A DNA stretch of 58,764 nucleotides from SIG598 sp045605025 (GTDB lineage: Bacteria; Bacillota; Clostridia; Oscillospirales; Acutalibacteraceae): the NCBI GenBank assembly GCA_045605025.1, contig JAZUPE010000097.1, forward strand, positions 1 to 58,764, written 5' to 3'. The notes under the pieces are model-generated. The model was not told the origin of the DNA, did not search any database, and saw only the letters and a program-made list of their open reading frames with translations. The translations under genes and the position numbers were made by a program. The stretch's first letter is position 1, and each line of letters begins with the position of its first letter. This document shows positions 17,027 through 25,727 of this stretch, in pieces.

Positions 17027-17245
17027 TCAGAAATTTTCTGCCTCGTCAGCGGTAACGGCAACAATGGTCTCTTCGGGGTACTTGCTCTCAGCACCGCCGA
17101 CTCCGTATACAAAGAAGTCACCCTTTCTGGTCTTGTAGAGAGTCTCCTCGTAACCGGCAGGATCACCGAAGAAGCTGACGGTGTTGGTCTTTACGGCAGT
17201 AGCGGTCTCGGTGTTGTAAACCTTTTTGTTGATGGTCTTCTTCAT
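17027..17245 (-). CDS. 72-residue conserved-looking small protein
   Basis: The protein starts MKKTINKKVYNTETATAV and is followed by YEETLYKTRKGDFFVYGVGG. I recall similar small proteins in Clostridia, often near mobile or plasmid genes, with no assigned function. The layout (three or four short strands with Thr, Tyr and Gly) suggests a small beta-rich domain. It is a complete stand-alone unit: promoter at 17299-17326, AGGAG 8 bases before the ATG, and a strong terminator. Confidence 0.75.
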   Translation of the reverse strand: MKKTINKKVYNTETATAVKTNTVSFFGDPAGYEETLYKTRKGDFFVYGVGGAESKYPEETIVAVTADEAENF

Positions 17246-17298
17246 TTCGTAACACTCCTTGATTAAATAATACTGTCTGTATTTCTCTTTACGCGATT

Positions 17299-17326
17299 AT
17301 TATACTCATTTATTCAGAATATACAA
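17299..17326 (-). promoter_or_regulatory. Promoter of the 72-residue gene
   Basis: On the minus strand TTGTAT (17321-17326) and TATAAT (17299-17304) are separated by 16 bases, 54 bases before the start codon. The rest of 17327-17453 is AT-rich with nothing else recognised. Confidence 0.75.
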
Positions 17327-17453
17327 TATGTCTGCAGAAATTCCTATGTATCAAACAAATTATCCGCTCAGCAAACAAGATATCAATGCAAAATGTGTAC
17401 AATAATCAGCTTTACATCACCGTTATCCGCTGAATCAAGAGGTTAACCGCGGT

Positions 17454-19844
17454 TCAGTGTCTGACCTCCGCAACCCCATTGAGGAACCGTTTCACGCTGT
17501 CCGCGGCGGGCTGAGCAGGCATTATTTCGCTCAGAGTCCGGTTGGGAGTGTACTGATAGTTAGCGGCGATGATCTGATGATCCCAGCCGTTTTCATCCCA
17601 CAGTCCGAGCATCAGTTCACGAAGCCGCGGCTGTTCGAAGAGAACCTTAACGGTGGTATCAAGACCGTAAGAATATTGGTTGCAATTCTTCAGATATGAA
17701 CGGATCCGCTGCCATTCGTCTTCCGGAGCAGAGGAAACAGCTGCGATGATATCATAATCCCCCTCCTCTGCCAGCCACATACCGTACTGTGGATCGTAAG
17801 AAGCAAAGTCGCTTTCATTGAGCACAAATTTCACAACTCTGCTTTCTCCCGGATGCAGGAACACTTTCTCGAAATATTTCAGCTCCTTTACAGGCTTTGG
17901 CAGTGTGGATACGGGGTCGGAAATATATATCTGCACAACCTCAGCACCTGCACAGTTTCCAGTGTTGGTAACTGTCACGCTTCCGTGAAGTTCACCTCCA
18001 AACTCCTCCGCGTCCACAGTCAGTCCGGACAGCTCAAAGGTCGTGTAACTCATACCAAAGCCAAAGTGATACGCCGGTTTGATCTTCTTTTTATCGTAGT
18101 ATCGGTAACCGACGTAGATACCCTCTCCGTAATTTACTTCTTTTCCTTCTCCTGGGAAGTTGATAAATGTGGGTGTATCCTCGTATCTGCGCGGCCATGA
18201 AAGCGGCAGCTTGCCAGAAGGACTGCGTCTTCCGGTCATGATATCGCCAAGCGCACGTGCCCCCTGCATTCCGGGCAGGAAGCAGACAAATACCGCATCA
18301 ATGCTGCTCTCATATTCTGTGATGTCCACGGGACCGCACACATTGAGCACCAGGGCAAGCGAACAATCCCCCTTATCCTTCAGCGCGCACAGCCGCTTAA
18401 GGGCATTACGCTCCTCTGACGGCAGCAGCATGTCGTTGCGGTCGTTTCCTTCCATACCACCCACCTTTGCCACGTATATCACCCGCGCGCCATTGTTTGC
18501 TGAGATATACTCCACACAGCTGTCACTGTCGGCAAGCACCGTCACCTGTGTCGAAGGCAATCCGGCTGCAACAGTCTCCGCCAGATCGGAATTGCGATTG
18601 GTGGTGATTCCCGCGCTGCCCGAACCGCACATCATCAGCTCCTCCGCTCCGCTGCCTGTTATCACAACCGGCACTCCGCTGTCACTCAACGGGAACAGAT
18701 TATCCCGATTCTTCAGCATTATAATCCCCGATGCAGCCGCTTCGTAGGCAATGCGGTCGGTTTCACTGCGCAGCGCATCCGGATCGCTTTCTTTTTCACC
18801 ATTGTCTCCTGCACGGTATGCGATAATTCCGAGCAGACGGCGGACAGCTGTATCCAGCACCGCCTCGTCAAGACGACCGTCGCGCACAGCGTCTGCGATC
18901 GGCTCCCACGGCAGCGGGCCGGGCATGGCAAGATCGTTGCCCGCAGCCAGAGCTTCCACAGGATGATACACCGCGCCCCAGTCAGAAACAACAGCCCCCT
19001 CAAATCCCCACTCGCCGCGAAGCAGATCAGTAAGCAGCCAGCGATTCTCACTGCAGGGAATGCCGTTTATTGCGTTGTAGGCACTCATAACGGTTTTTAC
19101 TCCACCCTCCGTCACACACGCCTTGAAGCCCGGCAGATAAATTTCACGCAGCGCGCGGTCAGAGATGGTTTCGCTGATTCCCACGCGATTGGTCTCCTGA
19201 TTATTGGCGGCAAAGTGCTTGACATTGGCGGCAACTCCTGTCTCCTGCACACCTTTCACCAGTTCCGGCGCAAGAGATGACACCAGACACGGGTCCTCGG
19301 AATATCCCTCGAACAGTCTTCCGTTGAGAGGATCACGGTGGATGTTTACGTTGGGTGTACCAAGCAGGATATCGATTCCGAACAGGCGTGCTTCTCTGCC
19401 CAGCGCGGTACCCACTTCATGCACCACCTGCCGGTCAAAGGTTGCGCCCAGCAGAATTCCGGGAGGATAGCAACCCGGAGCGTATTCCTCTCCTGTTATG
19501 GCGAGCAGGCGTTCCCTGACCCACTCGTATACTTTCTTATCCTCATCAGACAACTTCTCCGGATGATAAAAATCCTCTATCACCCTGAATAGCGATGACG
19601 AGCTCATCATACCGTTGGTACTCCCTCCTGCAGCCTCCTCCTTTGAGAAGAAGTCACCGAAAAGCTGTTCAAAATTGATGCCGGTGCCGCCGTCAAGCAG
19701 CATAAGCGACGGAACGCCCAGACGCTCGACGCCGTTCATTCCAAAGAACGTAGCACCGTTGACCAGCACAGCCTTTTCCTCAACGCTCATCTGCGCAAGG
19801 ATATTTTCTATATCAATGACATTACCGTTTCTTTCTGAATTCAT
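17454..19844 (-). CDS. GH3 family beta-glucosidase, cytoplasmic
   Basis: This 796-residue glycoside hydrolase has the GH3 barrel (about 1-330), the alpha/beta sandwich (about 370-560) and a fibronectin III-like C-terminal domain (about 610-690). The nucleophile is Asp 288 in GAVVSDWGAVYHP. Substrate-site motifs are NIHRDPLNGRLFEGYSEDP and VKHFAANNQE. There is no signal peptide, so it should act on imported oligosaccharides. It likely frees glucose or a related sugar from beta-linked substrates; the exact specificity cannot be read. The ATG at 19844 is preferred because GGAGGATGAG lies just before it. Divergent from the transporter gene. Confidence 0.92.
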   Translation of the reverse strand: MNSERNGNVIDIENILAQMSVEEKAVLVNGATFFGMNGVERLGVPSLMLLDGGTGINFEQLFGDFFSKEEAAGGSTNGMMSSSSLFRVIEDFYHPEKLSDEDKKVYEWVRERLLAITGEEYAPGCYPPGILLGATFDRQVVHEVGTALGREARLFGIDILLGTPNVNIHRDPLNGRLFEGYSEDPCLVSSLAPELVKGVQETGVAANVKHFAANNQETNRVGISETISDRALREIYLPGFKACVTEGGVKTVMSAYNAINGIPCSENRWLLTDLLRGEWGFEGAVVSDWGAVYHPVEALAAGNDLAMPGPLPWEPIADAVRDGRLDEAVLDTAVRRLLGIIAYRAGDNGEKESDPDALRSETDRIAYEAAASGIIMLKNRDNLFPLSDSGVPVVITGSGAEELMMCGSGSAGITTNRNSDLAETVAAGLPSTQVTVLADSDSCVEYISANNGARVIYVAKVGGMEGNDRNDMLLPSEERNALKRLCALKDKGDCSLALVLNVCGPVDITEYESSIDAVFVCFLPGMQGARALGDIMTGRRSPSGKLPLSWPRRYEDTPTFINFPGEGKEVNYGEGIYVGYRYYDKKKIKPAYHFGFGMSYTTFELSGLTVDAEEFGGELHGSVTVTNTGNCAGAEVVQIYISDPVSTLPKPVKELKYFEKVFLHPGESRVVKFVLNESDFASYDPQYGMWLAEEGDYDIIAAVSSAPEDEWQRIRSYLKNCNQYSYGLDTTVKVLFEQPRLRELMLGLWDENGWDHQIIAANYQYTPNRTLSEIMPAQPAADSVKRFLNGVAEVRH

Positions 19845-19873
19845 AATCTCATCCTCCTGCGGGTGATGCAATA

Positions 19874-19902
19874 ATTATAGATAATTTCCGACAATAACGC
19901 AA
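19874..19902 (-). promoter_or_regulatory. Promoter of the GH3 gene
   Basis: On the minus strand TTGCGT (19897-19902) and TATAAT (19874-19879) are 17 bases apart. A TATGAT on the + strand (19955-19960) may serve the divergent transporter, but no good -35 fits it. Confidence 0.75.
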
Positions 19903-20000
19903 TGCGCAGCGTGTGTTTTTTCAGCACCACAGTCAGTTGAAAAAAGTATTTAGCTATGATATCCTAACCGAAGAATTCAACATATCGTGAGGTACACTCA

Positions 20001-21107
20001 ATGAAACATATCATATCGTTAATAAAAAAGGAAATGGTACTGTTCATCACTGCGCTTTGCGCCATCGGCACCATGTTTCTCGTGCCGCCGGACAGCGCCT
20101 ATATCGGCTACATCGATCTTAGGGTGCTTTGTCTGCTGCTCAGTCTTATGGCTGTGGTGGAAGGCTTTCAGGCTTGCGGCTTCTTCCGCTGGCTGACCTG
20201 TCAGATGCTCAGCCGTAGCGCAAGCGGACGTATACTGAGCGTGATGCTGGTACTGCTGCCGTTCTTCGTATCCATGGTTGTAACCAATGATGTGGCACTT
20301 CTGGTGTTCGTGCCCTTCACTCTGCCGCTGCTGACGCGCATTGGCTGTGACGGCGCCGCCGTGCCTATGCTTGTGCTGCAGACCATCGCGGCAAATCTTG
20401 GCAGCATGGCCACTCCTGTAGGCAATCCTCAGAATCTGTATCTCTATTCTACATATAATCTTTCCGCCGGCGAATTCTTTGCCGCAATGCTTCCTTTGAC
20501 CGGAGTAAGCCTTGTGTGTCTTGCCGCAGCTTCGCTGCCTGTGCTGCCGGACAAACTGTCCGCTACCGAGCTGGAAAAAGAATCTCTGGGCAGTCCTGTT
20601 AAGCTCACGGTCTATGCCCTGCTGTTTGTTCTGTGTCTGCTTACTGTTTTCCGCGTTGTGCCATACGGCATTACTACGGCTGTGGTTATCGTCGCTCTGC
20701 TCATCATGGATCGCAGATTGATCGGCAAGCTGGACTTCGGACTGCTGGCGACATTCGTCTGTTTCTTCATCGTTTCCGGCAACCTCAGCCGTGTAGATGC
20801 TGTGCGTGGTTTTCTGCAGTCGCTCCTGGGACGCAGCACCCTGCTGACCTCTGCCGCCACCAGTCAGGTCATCAGCAATGTTCCCGCCGCTGTACTGCTG
20901 TCCGGCTTTACCGACAACTGGCGTGAACTGCTGGAGGGTGTCAATATCGGCGGCCTCGGCACTCCCATAGCCTCCCTGGCAAGCCTCATCACCCTTAAGC
21001 TGTACATGCGCCATCCCGGCGCAAGGGTCGGCAGATTCCTCTGGATTTTCACCCTTGCTAACATCATAGGTCTTGCTGTTCTTCTGACTGTCGCGCTTAT
21101 ATTCTGA
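20001..21107 (+). CDS. IT-superfamily (SLC13/ArsB/NhaD-like) membrane transporter
   Basis: This 368-residue, very hydrophobic protein has about ten helices. The conserved hairpin motifs of ion transporter superfamily members are visible in TNDVALLVFVPFTLPLL (about 95-111) and in ATPVGNPQNLYLYSTYN (about 137-153), with a second copy near SATSQVISNVPAAVLLS in the C-terminal half. Such proteins move dicarboxylates, citrate, arsenite or Na+/H+. The substrate cannot be told from sequence here. Its length, shorter than the usual 420 or more, points to the compact clostridial SLC13-like group. GAGGT precedes the ATG and a hairpin terminator follows directly. Confidence 0.82.
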   Translation: MKHIISLIKKEMVLFITALCAIGTMFLVPPDSAYIGYIDLRVLCLLLSLMAVVEGFQACGFFRWLTCQMLSRSASGRILSVMLVLLPFFVSMVVTNDVALLVFVPFTLPLLTRIGCDGAAVPMLVLQTIAANLGSMATPVGNPQNLYLYSTYNLSAGEFFAAMLPLTGVSLVCLAAASLPVLPDKLSATELEKESLGSPVKLTVYALLFVLCLLTVFRVVPYGITTAVVIVALLIMDRRLIGKLDFGLLATFVCFFIVSGNLSRVDAVRGFLQSLLGRSTLLTSAATSQVISNVPAAVLLSGFTDNWRELLEGVNIGGLGTPIASLASLITLKLYMRHPGARVGRFLWIFTLANIIGLAVLLTVALIF

Positions 21108-21114
21108 ACATAAC

Positions 21115-21158
21115 AAAAGCACCTGCCGCGTTCTTTGTCACACGGCAGGTGCTTTTTC
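21115..21158. terminator. Bidirectional terminator between transporter and ABC permease
   Basis: AAAAGCACCTGCCG (21115-21128) pairs with CGGCAGGTGCTTTT (21143-21156). Both sides have A/T runs suited to either direction. Confidence 0.92.
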
Positions 21159-21164
21159 ATTCTT

Positions 21165-21196
21165 TAGTTATCGTGAATTTTAGTTATCGTGAATTC
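21165..21196. repeat. 16-base tandem duplication at the permease stop
   Basis: TAGTTATCGTGAATTT (21165-21180) is followed by TAGTTATCGTGAATTC. The second copy encodes the last residues and stop of the permease; the first copy is a spare stop region. Confidence 0.9.
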
Positions 21197-23501
21197 TCGT
21201 CAGTTCTTCGAACATCCTCTCTACATCATCGTAAATGTAGCCGCCCTCGCTGACAAAATTATACCCATCCATATCTACGGCAAGCACTGCATCCCAGACA
21301 ACGTCTTCCGGATCAAAATAGACCAGCATAAAGACGTAATCTTTGTCGTAGCTCTCGTCCGGCTTAGCGTCATCGGCAAAGGCCAGCATATTATCATAAT
21401 AATAGTCTGTCTCCACCATATCGAACTGATCCGCGGGTATTATCACGCTGTCATTCACGACGGTGAAACCAAAGTCGCCATGACACACAAGCAGATCTTC
21501 CTCGCTGCGTTCGGCCGTAATGTTGCCAAGATAAATCTTTTCAGCCGCCTGACCGCTGTTTGTCAGACATGCCGACGCCGGCAGACACAGTATCATACCT
21601 TCCTCTTTCGGAAAGCCGTAATTCTGGATATCTACACCACCGTATTCTTTCAAGAGAGCGAAGGTGTTCTCCTGCCACGACCACAGATCCATGTACGTGC
21701 GGAAAGTATACTTGCCATTATCTTCAATGTGAGTCATATCGAAGATCAGTTCCATCTGACTGCATTCGTCATCCTCAAGCAGCTCATAGCTAACCAGTTC
21801 GGAATCCTTGCGCAGCGCGTCAACAAACTTATCAACAGGAAGATTAACTGTGATCTTGCTGCTGCCATTGTGAACGGATACAATTCGATACTCCTTTTGT
21901 ATCTGCGGATCATCGGAGCCGAATACCCAGGAGGTATTGTTAAGCTGACTCTTCAGGTAAACTTCCGGAGTAAGAATCTTCTTCATTCCCGCCTCGTACT
22001 CTTTTGCGGTAAGCGCGTAGCTTCTGTGTATTGTGCTGCCGCTGGCAAGATGATATTCCACTGTGAAGACACATCTTGCATCGAGACCTCTGTCTTTTTT
22101 GGGAACAGCCTTGTGTATCTCAATGAGCTTCGCAATATCCTCGCCGGAGACTACCTCAACATTATCCAGCTGGGCGCAGTTTCCGTAAATGTAGTCGCGG
22201 GAGAACGAGAATTCCGCGCTTGCAACTTCCTTTGCATCAGGAACAAGACCGGCAAAACCCATGCCATGAGAAAGATAAAGCACCAGACAGACCGCAACAC
22301 TGACAGCCATGGTCACAGCGTATCTGAGGGTTGTTTTGTGGAATTTTGCAAACCCTTTGCCGCTGATAAGTTCCATGATGATGTAGACGATAAATGTGAT
22401 AATGACCATCGCGGTAAAGGGACCGCTGACACGAGAGCCGTCAAGCTCGCTCAGCTTGCCGCTTTCCGGCAGAAGCGCCACCATAAACAGCGCCACAATT
22501 GTAAAGATAACCGCCGAGGGCATTACCAGCTTGAATCCGGAATAGACATAGGGACTGCCCACACGCTCTGCACGGCGGAATCTAATCAGGAAATAAGCAC
22601 CCACAAAGCATCCGATTGTGATGATGAGCAGCGGGATCATTATTTCGGGACGCAGAATAGGCGCACGATAATCCTCCATATATCCTGCGTTGATTATGGA
22701 TAACATTGTTGACCCAATCAGTCCCAGAGGAGAAGTGGCCCCCAGGCTCATGAATTCGTAGTCGCTGTTGTATCCGAAGCCGTAGATGCCCTGAGTAAGA
22801 TTGATAACGGCGACCAGATGAATAATCGGAATGACAGCATTAGCCACAAAGGGCATGATGCGGGATTCCACCACGCGGCCGCAGCAGGACATGACCAGCA
22901 GGCAGATGCCCATGAACATGATGCACGCGACCACACCGGTGAACACCAGCTGCATGATTATGCCGAAGATCACCGGAATCTCCTCCGGCACCGCATCCAT
23001 TTCTTTGAAGGGCAGAGTCCAGTAGAATGCGCCGCCCACGGCAATCGCGCCGAGATGAGGAGCAAGACTGCCCGTCAGAGAAGCAAGCAGGTCGCCGAAG
23101 AATCTTGTATCATCAGAAACCGGCAGACTGTAATCCATGTCCACCACAGACTTTCTGTGCAGCCAGCGGAACGCCTTGCTGACAAAAACATAGTTCATCA
23201 GGAACATTGCCGCCAGCATGAATACGCCGATAACCATGGACGTACCCATCAGGCTTTCCAGAACGTCAGACTTTTCAATCAGCTTCAGATATTCCGGCAG
23301 TCCCTGATAATCCGGAATACTATAAAACTCCTGAATCCGGTTTTCGTTTCTGACGAACAGGTTCAGAATGAACATAACCGTCGGATAGGACAGCAGCGCA
23401 AAAATGCTGTTGAGTATGGTCAGCGTGCGCAGAGAGCGCAGCTTGTAACCGTAATAGGCACCGAATTTTGAAAAGTTACCTTTCAAGTTTGGAGCTGTCA
23501 T
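21180..23501 (-). CDS. ABC transporter permease, large multi-domain
   Basis: This 773-residue membrane protein has a helix near 17-40 and clusters of helices between about 80 and 420, then an extracytoplasmic region of over 300 residues with no recognised motif (for example LDARCVFTVEYHLASGST). It is the membrane partner of the ATPase encoded just upstream, overlapping it by 26 bases. GGAGGT lies 8 bases before the ATG at 23501, which rules out longer starts. With the GntR regulator the set resembles YtrA-type exporters responding to cell-wall-active compounds; substrate unknown. Confidence 0.82.
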   Translation of the reverse strand: MTAPNLKGNFSKFGAYYGYKLRSLRTLTILNSIFALLSYPTVMFILNLFVRNENRIQEFYSIPDYQGLPEYLKLIEKSDVLESLMGTSMVIGVFMLAAMFLMNYVFVSKAFRWLHRKSVVDMDYSLPVSDDTRFFGDLLASLTGSLAPHLGAIAVGGAFYWTLPFKEMDAVPEEIPVIFGIIMQLVFTGVVACIMFMGICLLVMSCCGRVVESRIMPFVANAVIPIIHLVAVINLTQGIYGFGYNSDYEFMSLGATSPLGLIGSTMLSIINAGYMEDYRAPILRPEIMIPLLIITIGCFVGAYFLIRFRRAERVGSPYVYSGFKLVMPSAVIFTIVALFMVALLPESGKLSELDGSRVSGPFTAMVIITFIVYIIMELISGKGFAKFHKTTLRYAVTMAVSVAVCLVLYLSHGMGFAGLVPDAKEVASAEFSFSRDYIYGNCAQLDNVEVVSGEDIAKLIEIHKAVPKKDRGLDARCVFTVEYHLASGSTIHRSYALTAKEYEAGMKKILTPEVYLKSQLNNTSWVFGSDDPQIQKEYRIVSVHNGSSKITVNLPVDKFVDALRKDSELVSYELLEDDECSQMELIFDMTHIEDNGKYTFRTYMDLWSWQENTFALLKEYGGVDIQNYGFPKEEGMILCLPASACLTNSGQAAEKIYLGNITAERSEEDLLVCHGDFGFTVVNDSVIIPADQFDMVETDYYYDNMLAFADDAKPDESYDKDYVFMLVYFDPEDVVWDAVLAVDMDGYNFVSEGGYIYDDVERMFEELTRIHDN

Positions 23502-24375
23502 AGCCCAGCACCTCCATTTCGTGAATGAATATCTCCTCAAGACTAAGAGGCATCTCGTCGTAGATCTTGGGACCGAGGGCATTGACCGAAACACGGATAG
23601 CTTCGCGGTCGCCACGGGCGATGATGTTGGTCACGCTGCCCGACTGCTCAATGTGCAGCACATCAAATCCTGTGAAATCTCCGGCAGTTACCGGACGGTC
23701 GAACACTGTCTGGAGCTTGACCACCTGACCCTTGACACTATCCAGTTCGCGGTCGAAAACCACCTTGCCGTCGTGCATAAGACCCACACGGTCACAGAAC
23801 TCGTCGATTTCATTGAGGTTATGGGAGGAGAAGATAACCGTCAGCTTGTTGTCCAGCATGGCATCAATCAGCATCTGCTTTACGATGATGCGCATGGTTG
23901 GGTCAAGTCCGTCAAACGCTTCATCGAGGAACAGATAGGGAGTTTTGCAGGAAATGCCGCAGATGACAACCGCCTGACGCTTCATACCCTTAGAGAATGT
24001 ACTCAGCCGTTTGTCCATCGGCAGACCGACGGTTTTCTGCAGCTTATAAAAAAGCTCATCTGAAAAACCGGAATAGAACCGCCTGTAATAGGCGCGCATC
24101 TCGCCAAGGGTCATGTCGTTGAACTGCGCTGTTTCGTCGTTTATGAAAAACACGTTTTCCTTGACTTGAACGTTGTTGTAAACCCGCTGACCGTCTATGG
24201 TCACCTCACCCGAATAAGGGCGGTAGATTCCGGAAAGCAGCCGCAGAAGAGTGGACTTTCCCGCTCCGTTAGAGCCAAGCAGACCGTAGGCGCACCCCTC
24301 GGGGATGGTCAGATTCACACCGTCCAGTGCGGTAATATCATCGAAACGCATAACCGCGTTTTTAATTTCTATCAT
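23476..24375 (-). CDS. ABC transporter ATP-binding protein (YtrB-like)
   Basis: This 299-residue ATPase has Walker A GSNGAGKST (34-42), a signature variant TFSKGMKRQ and Walker B YLFLDEAFDGLDP with the D-loop. IFSSHNLNEIDEFCDRVGL gives the switch His. The short C-terminal extension after residue 215 is typical of ABC-2 exporter ATPases. Its ATG overlaps the stop of the GntR gene (ATGA). Confidence 0.93.
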   Translation of the reverse strand: MIEIKNAVMRFDDITALDGVNLTIPEGCAYGLLGSNGAGKSTLLRLLSGIYRPYSGEVTIDGQRVYNNVQVKENVFFINDETAQFNDMTLGEMRAYYRRFYSGFSDELFYKLQKTVGLPMDKRLSTFSKGMKRQAVVICGISCKTPYLFLDEAFDGLDPTMRIIVKQMLIDAMLDNKLTVIFSSHNLNEIDEFCDRVGLMHDGKVVFDRELDSVKGQVVKLQTVFDRPVTAGDFTGFDVLHIEQSGSVTNIIARGDREAIRVSVNALGPKIYDEMPLSLEEIFIHEMEVLGYDSSKLER

Positions 24376-24755
24376 TGATTTCCCTCTTTTCTGTCGTCAG
24401 ACCATATTTCATTTACCGCCTGCAGCGCTTCCGTGCCTGTCACGCCGCATGATTTTGCATCTGCCATGGATTTGCGCAGCTTTGCCAGCGCATTATCGTG
24501 CAGAGCGTTTACCGCTCCGGGATCGGCGGAAACGTAACTTCCCTTTGCCGGAATGGAATAAATCAGTCCGTTCTGCTCAAGCAACGCATATGTTTTCTGC
24601 ACGGTGTTTGGATTGATTCCCATTTGCTTGGCAACCTCACGCACCGCCGGCAGACGCTCGTCCGGCTTCATATCTCCAGAGGATATAAGCCTTGAAATAC
24701 CGCTGTACAGCTGCTCATAGATCGGAGCCTTGCCCTCAAGCCTGATATCGAACAC
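24372..24755 (-). CDS. GntR-family repressor, YtrA subfamily
   Basis: This 127-residue protein has a winged helix at about 10-75 (PIYEQLYSGISRLISSGDMK, then RLPAVREVAKQMGINPNTVQ) and a short helical C-terminal dimerisation part, the size of YtrA proteins, which lack a large ligand domain. The GTG start at 24755 follows AAAGGAGGT by 7 bases; the ATG 13 codons upstream does not. It is first in the operon with the ABC ATPase and permease, and likely represses it through the repeats in the promoter. Confidence 0.92.
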   Translation of the reverse strand: MFDIRLEGKAPIYEQLYSGISRLISSGDMKPDERLPAVREVAKQMGINPNTVQKTYALLEQNGLIYSIPAKGSYVSADPGAVNALHDNALAKLRKSMADAKSCGVTGTEALQAVNEIWSDDRKEGNQ

Positions 24756-24800
24756 ATTCTGACCTCCTTTGTTGTAGCAACATGTGTACCACACGTATTA

Positions 24801-24857
24801 ACTGTATCACGGTCCGTAGTACAGTTGTATTATATGCACTAATACAGTTATTGTCAA
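24801..24857 (-). promoter_or_regulatory. Consensus promoter with inverted-repeat operators for the GntR/ABC operon
   Basis: On the minus strand TTGACA (24852-24857) and TATAAT (24829-24834) are both perfect and 17 bases apart. Two dyads overlap it: TGTATTA-7-TAATACA (24826-24846) covers the -10 and spacer, and ACTGTA-13-TACAGT (24801-24825) covers the transcription start. Wide-spaced dyads of this type are known for YtrA-subfamily regulators. Confidence 0.88.
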
Positions 24858-24882
24858 TACACTTTATCAAATTTTCCCTCAA

Positions 24883-24922
24883 AATAAAAAAAGACCTGAG
24901 ATCAAACCGACCTCAGATCTTT
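24883..24922 (-). terminator. Terminator of the uridine phosphorylase gene
   Basis: On the minus strand AGATCTGAGG pairs with CTCAGGTCT (one mismatch), followed by TTTTTTTATTTT. Confidence 0.85.
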
Positions 24923-24935
24923 TCGCAAATATGAT

Positions 24936-25700
24936 CTATGCCTTTTTCTTATCCTTTTCGATGAGAATCTTCAACGCTTCAACGCCTACCGCGATAGCGT
25001 CTGCGGTACTTTCTTTCGGCGCCTGACGACCGGTTTCGCTCTCCTGATTCCACACGACATGGAATACCGAGCCGCATCGCAGACCTCTTGCAGCAGCAAC
25101 GGTGAACAGTGCTGCCGATTCCATTTCACTGGCAAGCACACCAAGGCGCTTCCATGCTTCCCATTTTGCTTTCAGTTCGTAGCCCACCGGCATGGAATCA
25201 GGGTCATGCTGACCGTAGAAGGAATCCTTGCACTGCACCACGCCCACGTGATAACGCTTGTCCAGCTTCTGTGCAGCCTCTGTCAGAGCCAGCACCGCCT
25301 CAAAGTCAGCAACAGCAGGGAACTCGATTGGTGCGTATTCTCTGCTGGTGCCCTCCATACGCACCGCTCCTGTAGCGATAACACAGTCGCCGGCGTCGAT
25401 CTTTGGATTCATTCCGCCACAGGTGCCCACTCGGATAAAGGTGTGGACTCCCAGCTCATGCAGTTCCTCCATACAGATAGAAGCAGAGGCACCGCCGATA
25501 CCCGTGGAAACAACCGAAACCTTTTCGCCCAGCAGCGTGCCGGTGTAGGTGGTGTATTCACGGTTGGACATGACGAATCTGGCCTCGTCAAAGTATTCTG
25601 CGATCTTTTCGCATCTGCCGGGATCTCCGGGCAGAATGCAGTATTTTCCCACATCACCCTCGCGCAGCTTGATGTGATATTCATATTCGCCGTTTTTCAT
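24936..25700 (-). CDS. udp: Uridine phosphorylase
   Basis: This 254-residue member of the PNP/UDP phosphorylase family splits uridine with phosphate into uracil and ribose 1-phosphate in the cytoplasm. Motifs are the phosphate loop in ILPGDPGRCEKIAEYF (about 22-37), FIRVGTCGGMNP (about 89-100) and the ribose-binding ASEMESAALFTVAAARG (about 191-207). The length matches the family. CGGAGGTAT lies 6 bases before the ATG. It has its own terminator. Confidence 0.9.
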   Translation of the reverse strand: MKNGEYEYHIKLREGDVGKYCILPGDPGRCEKIAEYFDEARFVMSNREYTTYTGTLLGEKVSVVSTGIGGASASICMEELHELGVHTFIRVGTCGGMNPKIDAGDCVIATGAVRMEGTSREYAPIEFPAVADFEAVLALTEAAQKLDKRYHVGVVQCKDSFYGQHDPDSMPVGYELKAKWEAWKRLGVLASEMESAALFTVAAARGLRCGSVFHVVWNQESETGRQAPKESTADAIAVGVEALKILIEKDKKKA

Positions 25701-25727
25701 GGCATATACCTCCGTTTCGTTAGTATA

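Noticed and set aside
19937..19960. Promoter TTGAAA/TATGAT for the transporter gene
   Set aside because: Spacing of 12 bases is too short for a sigma-A promoter.
20019..21122. Long open frame on the minus strand opposite the transporter gene
   Set aside because: Its product is rich in Gln, His and Arg with no domain, typical of the antisense of a membrane protein gene; the + strand protein has clear transporter motifs.
21189..22703. 504-codon open frame on + opposite the ABC permease
   Set aside because: No ribosome binding site, no recognisable domain, and the opposite strand is coupled to a true ATPase gene.
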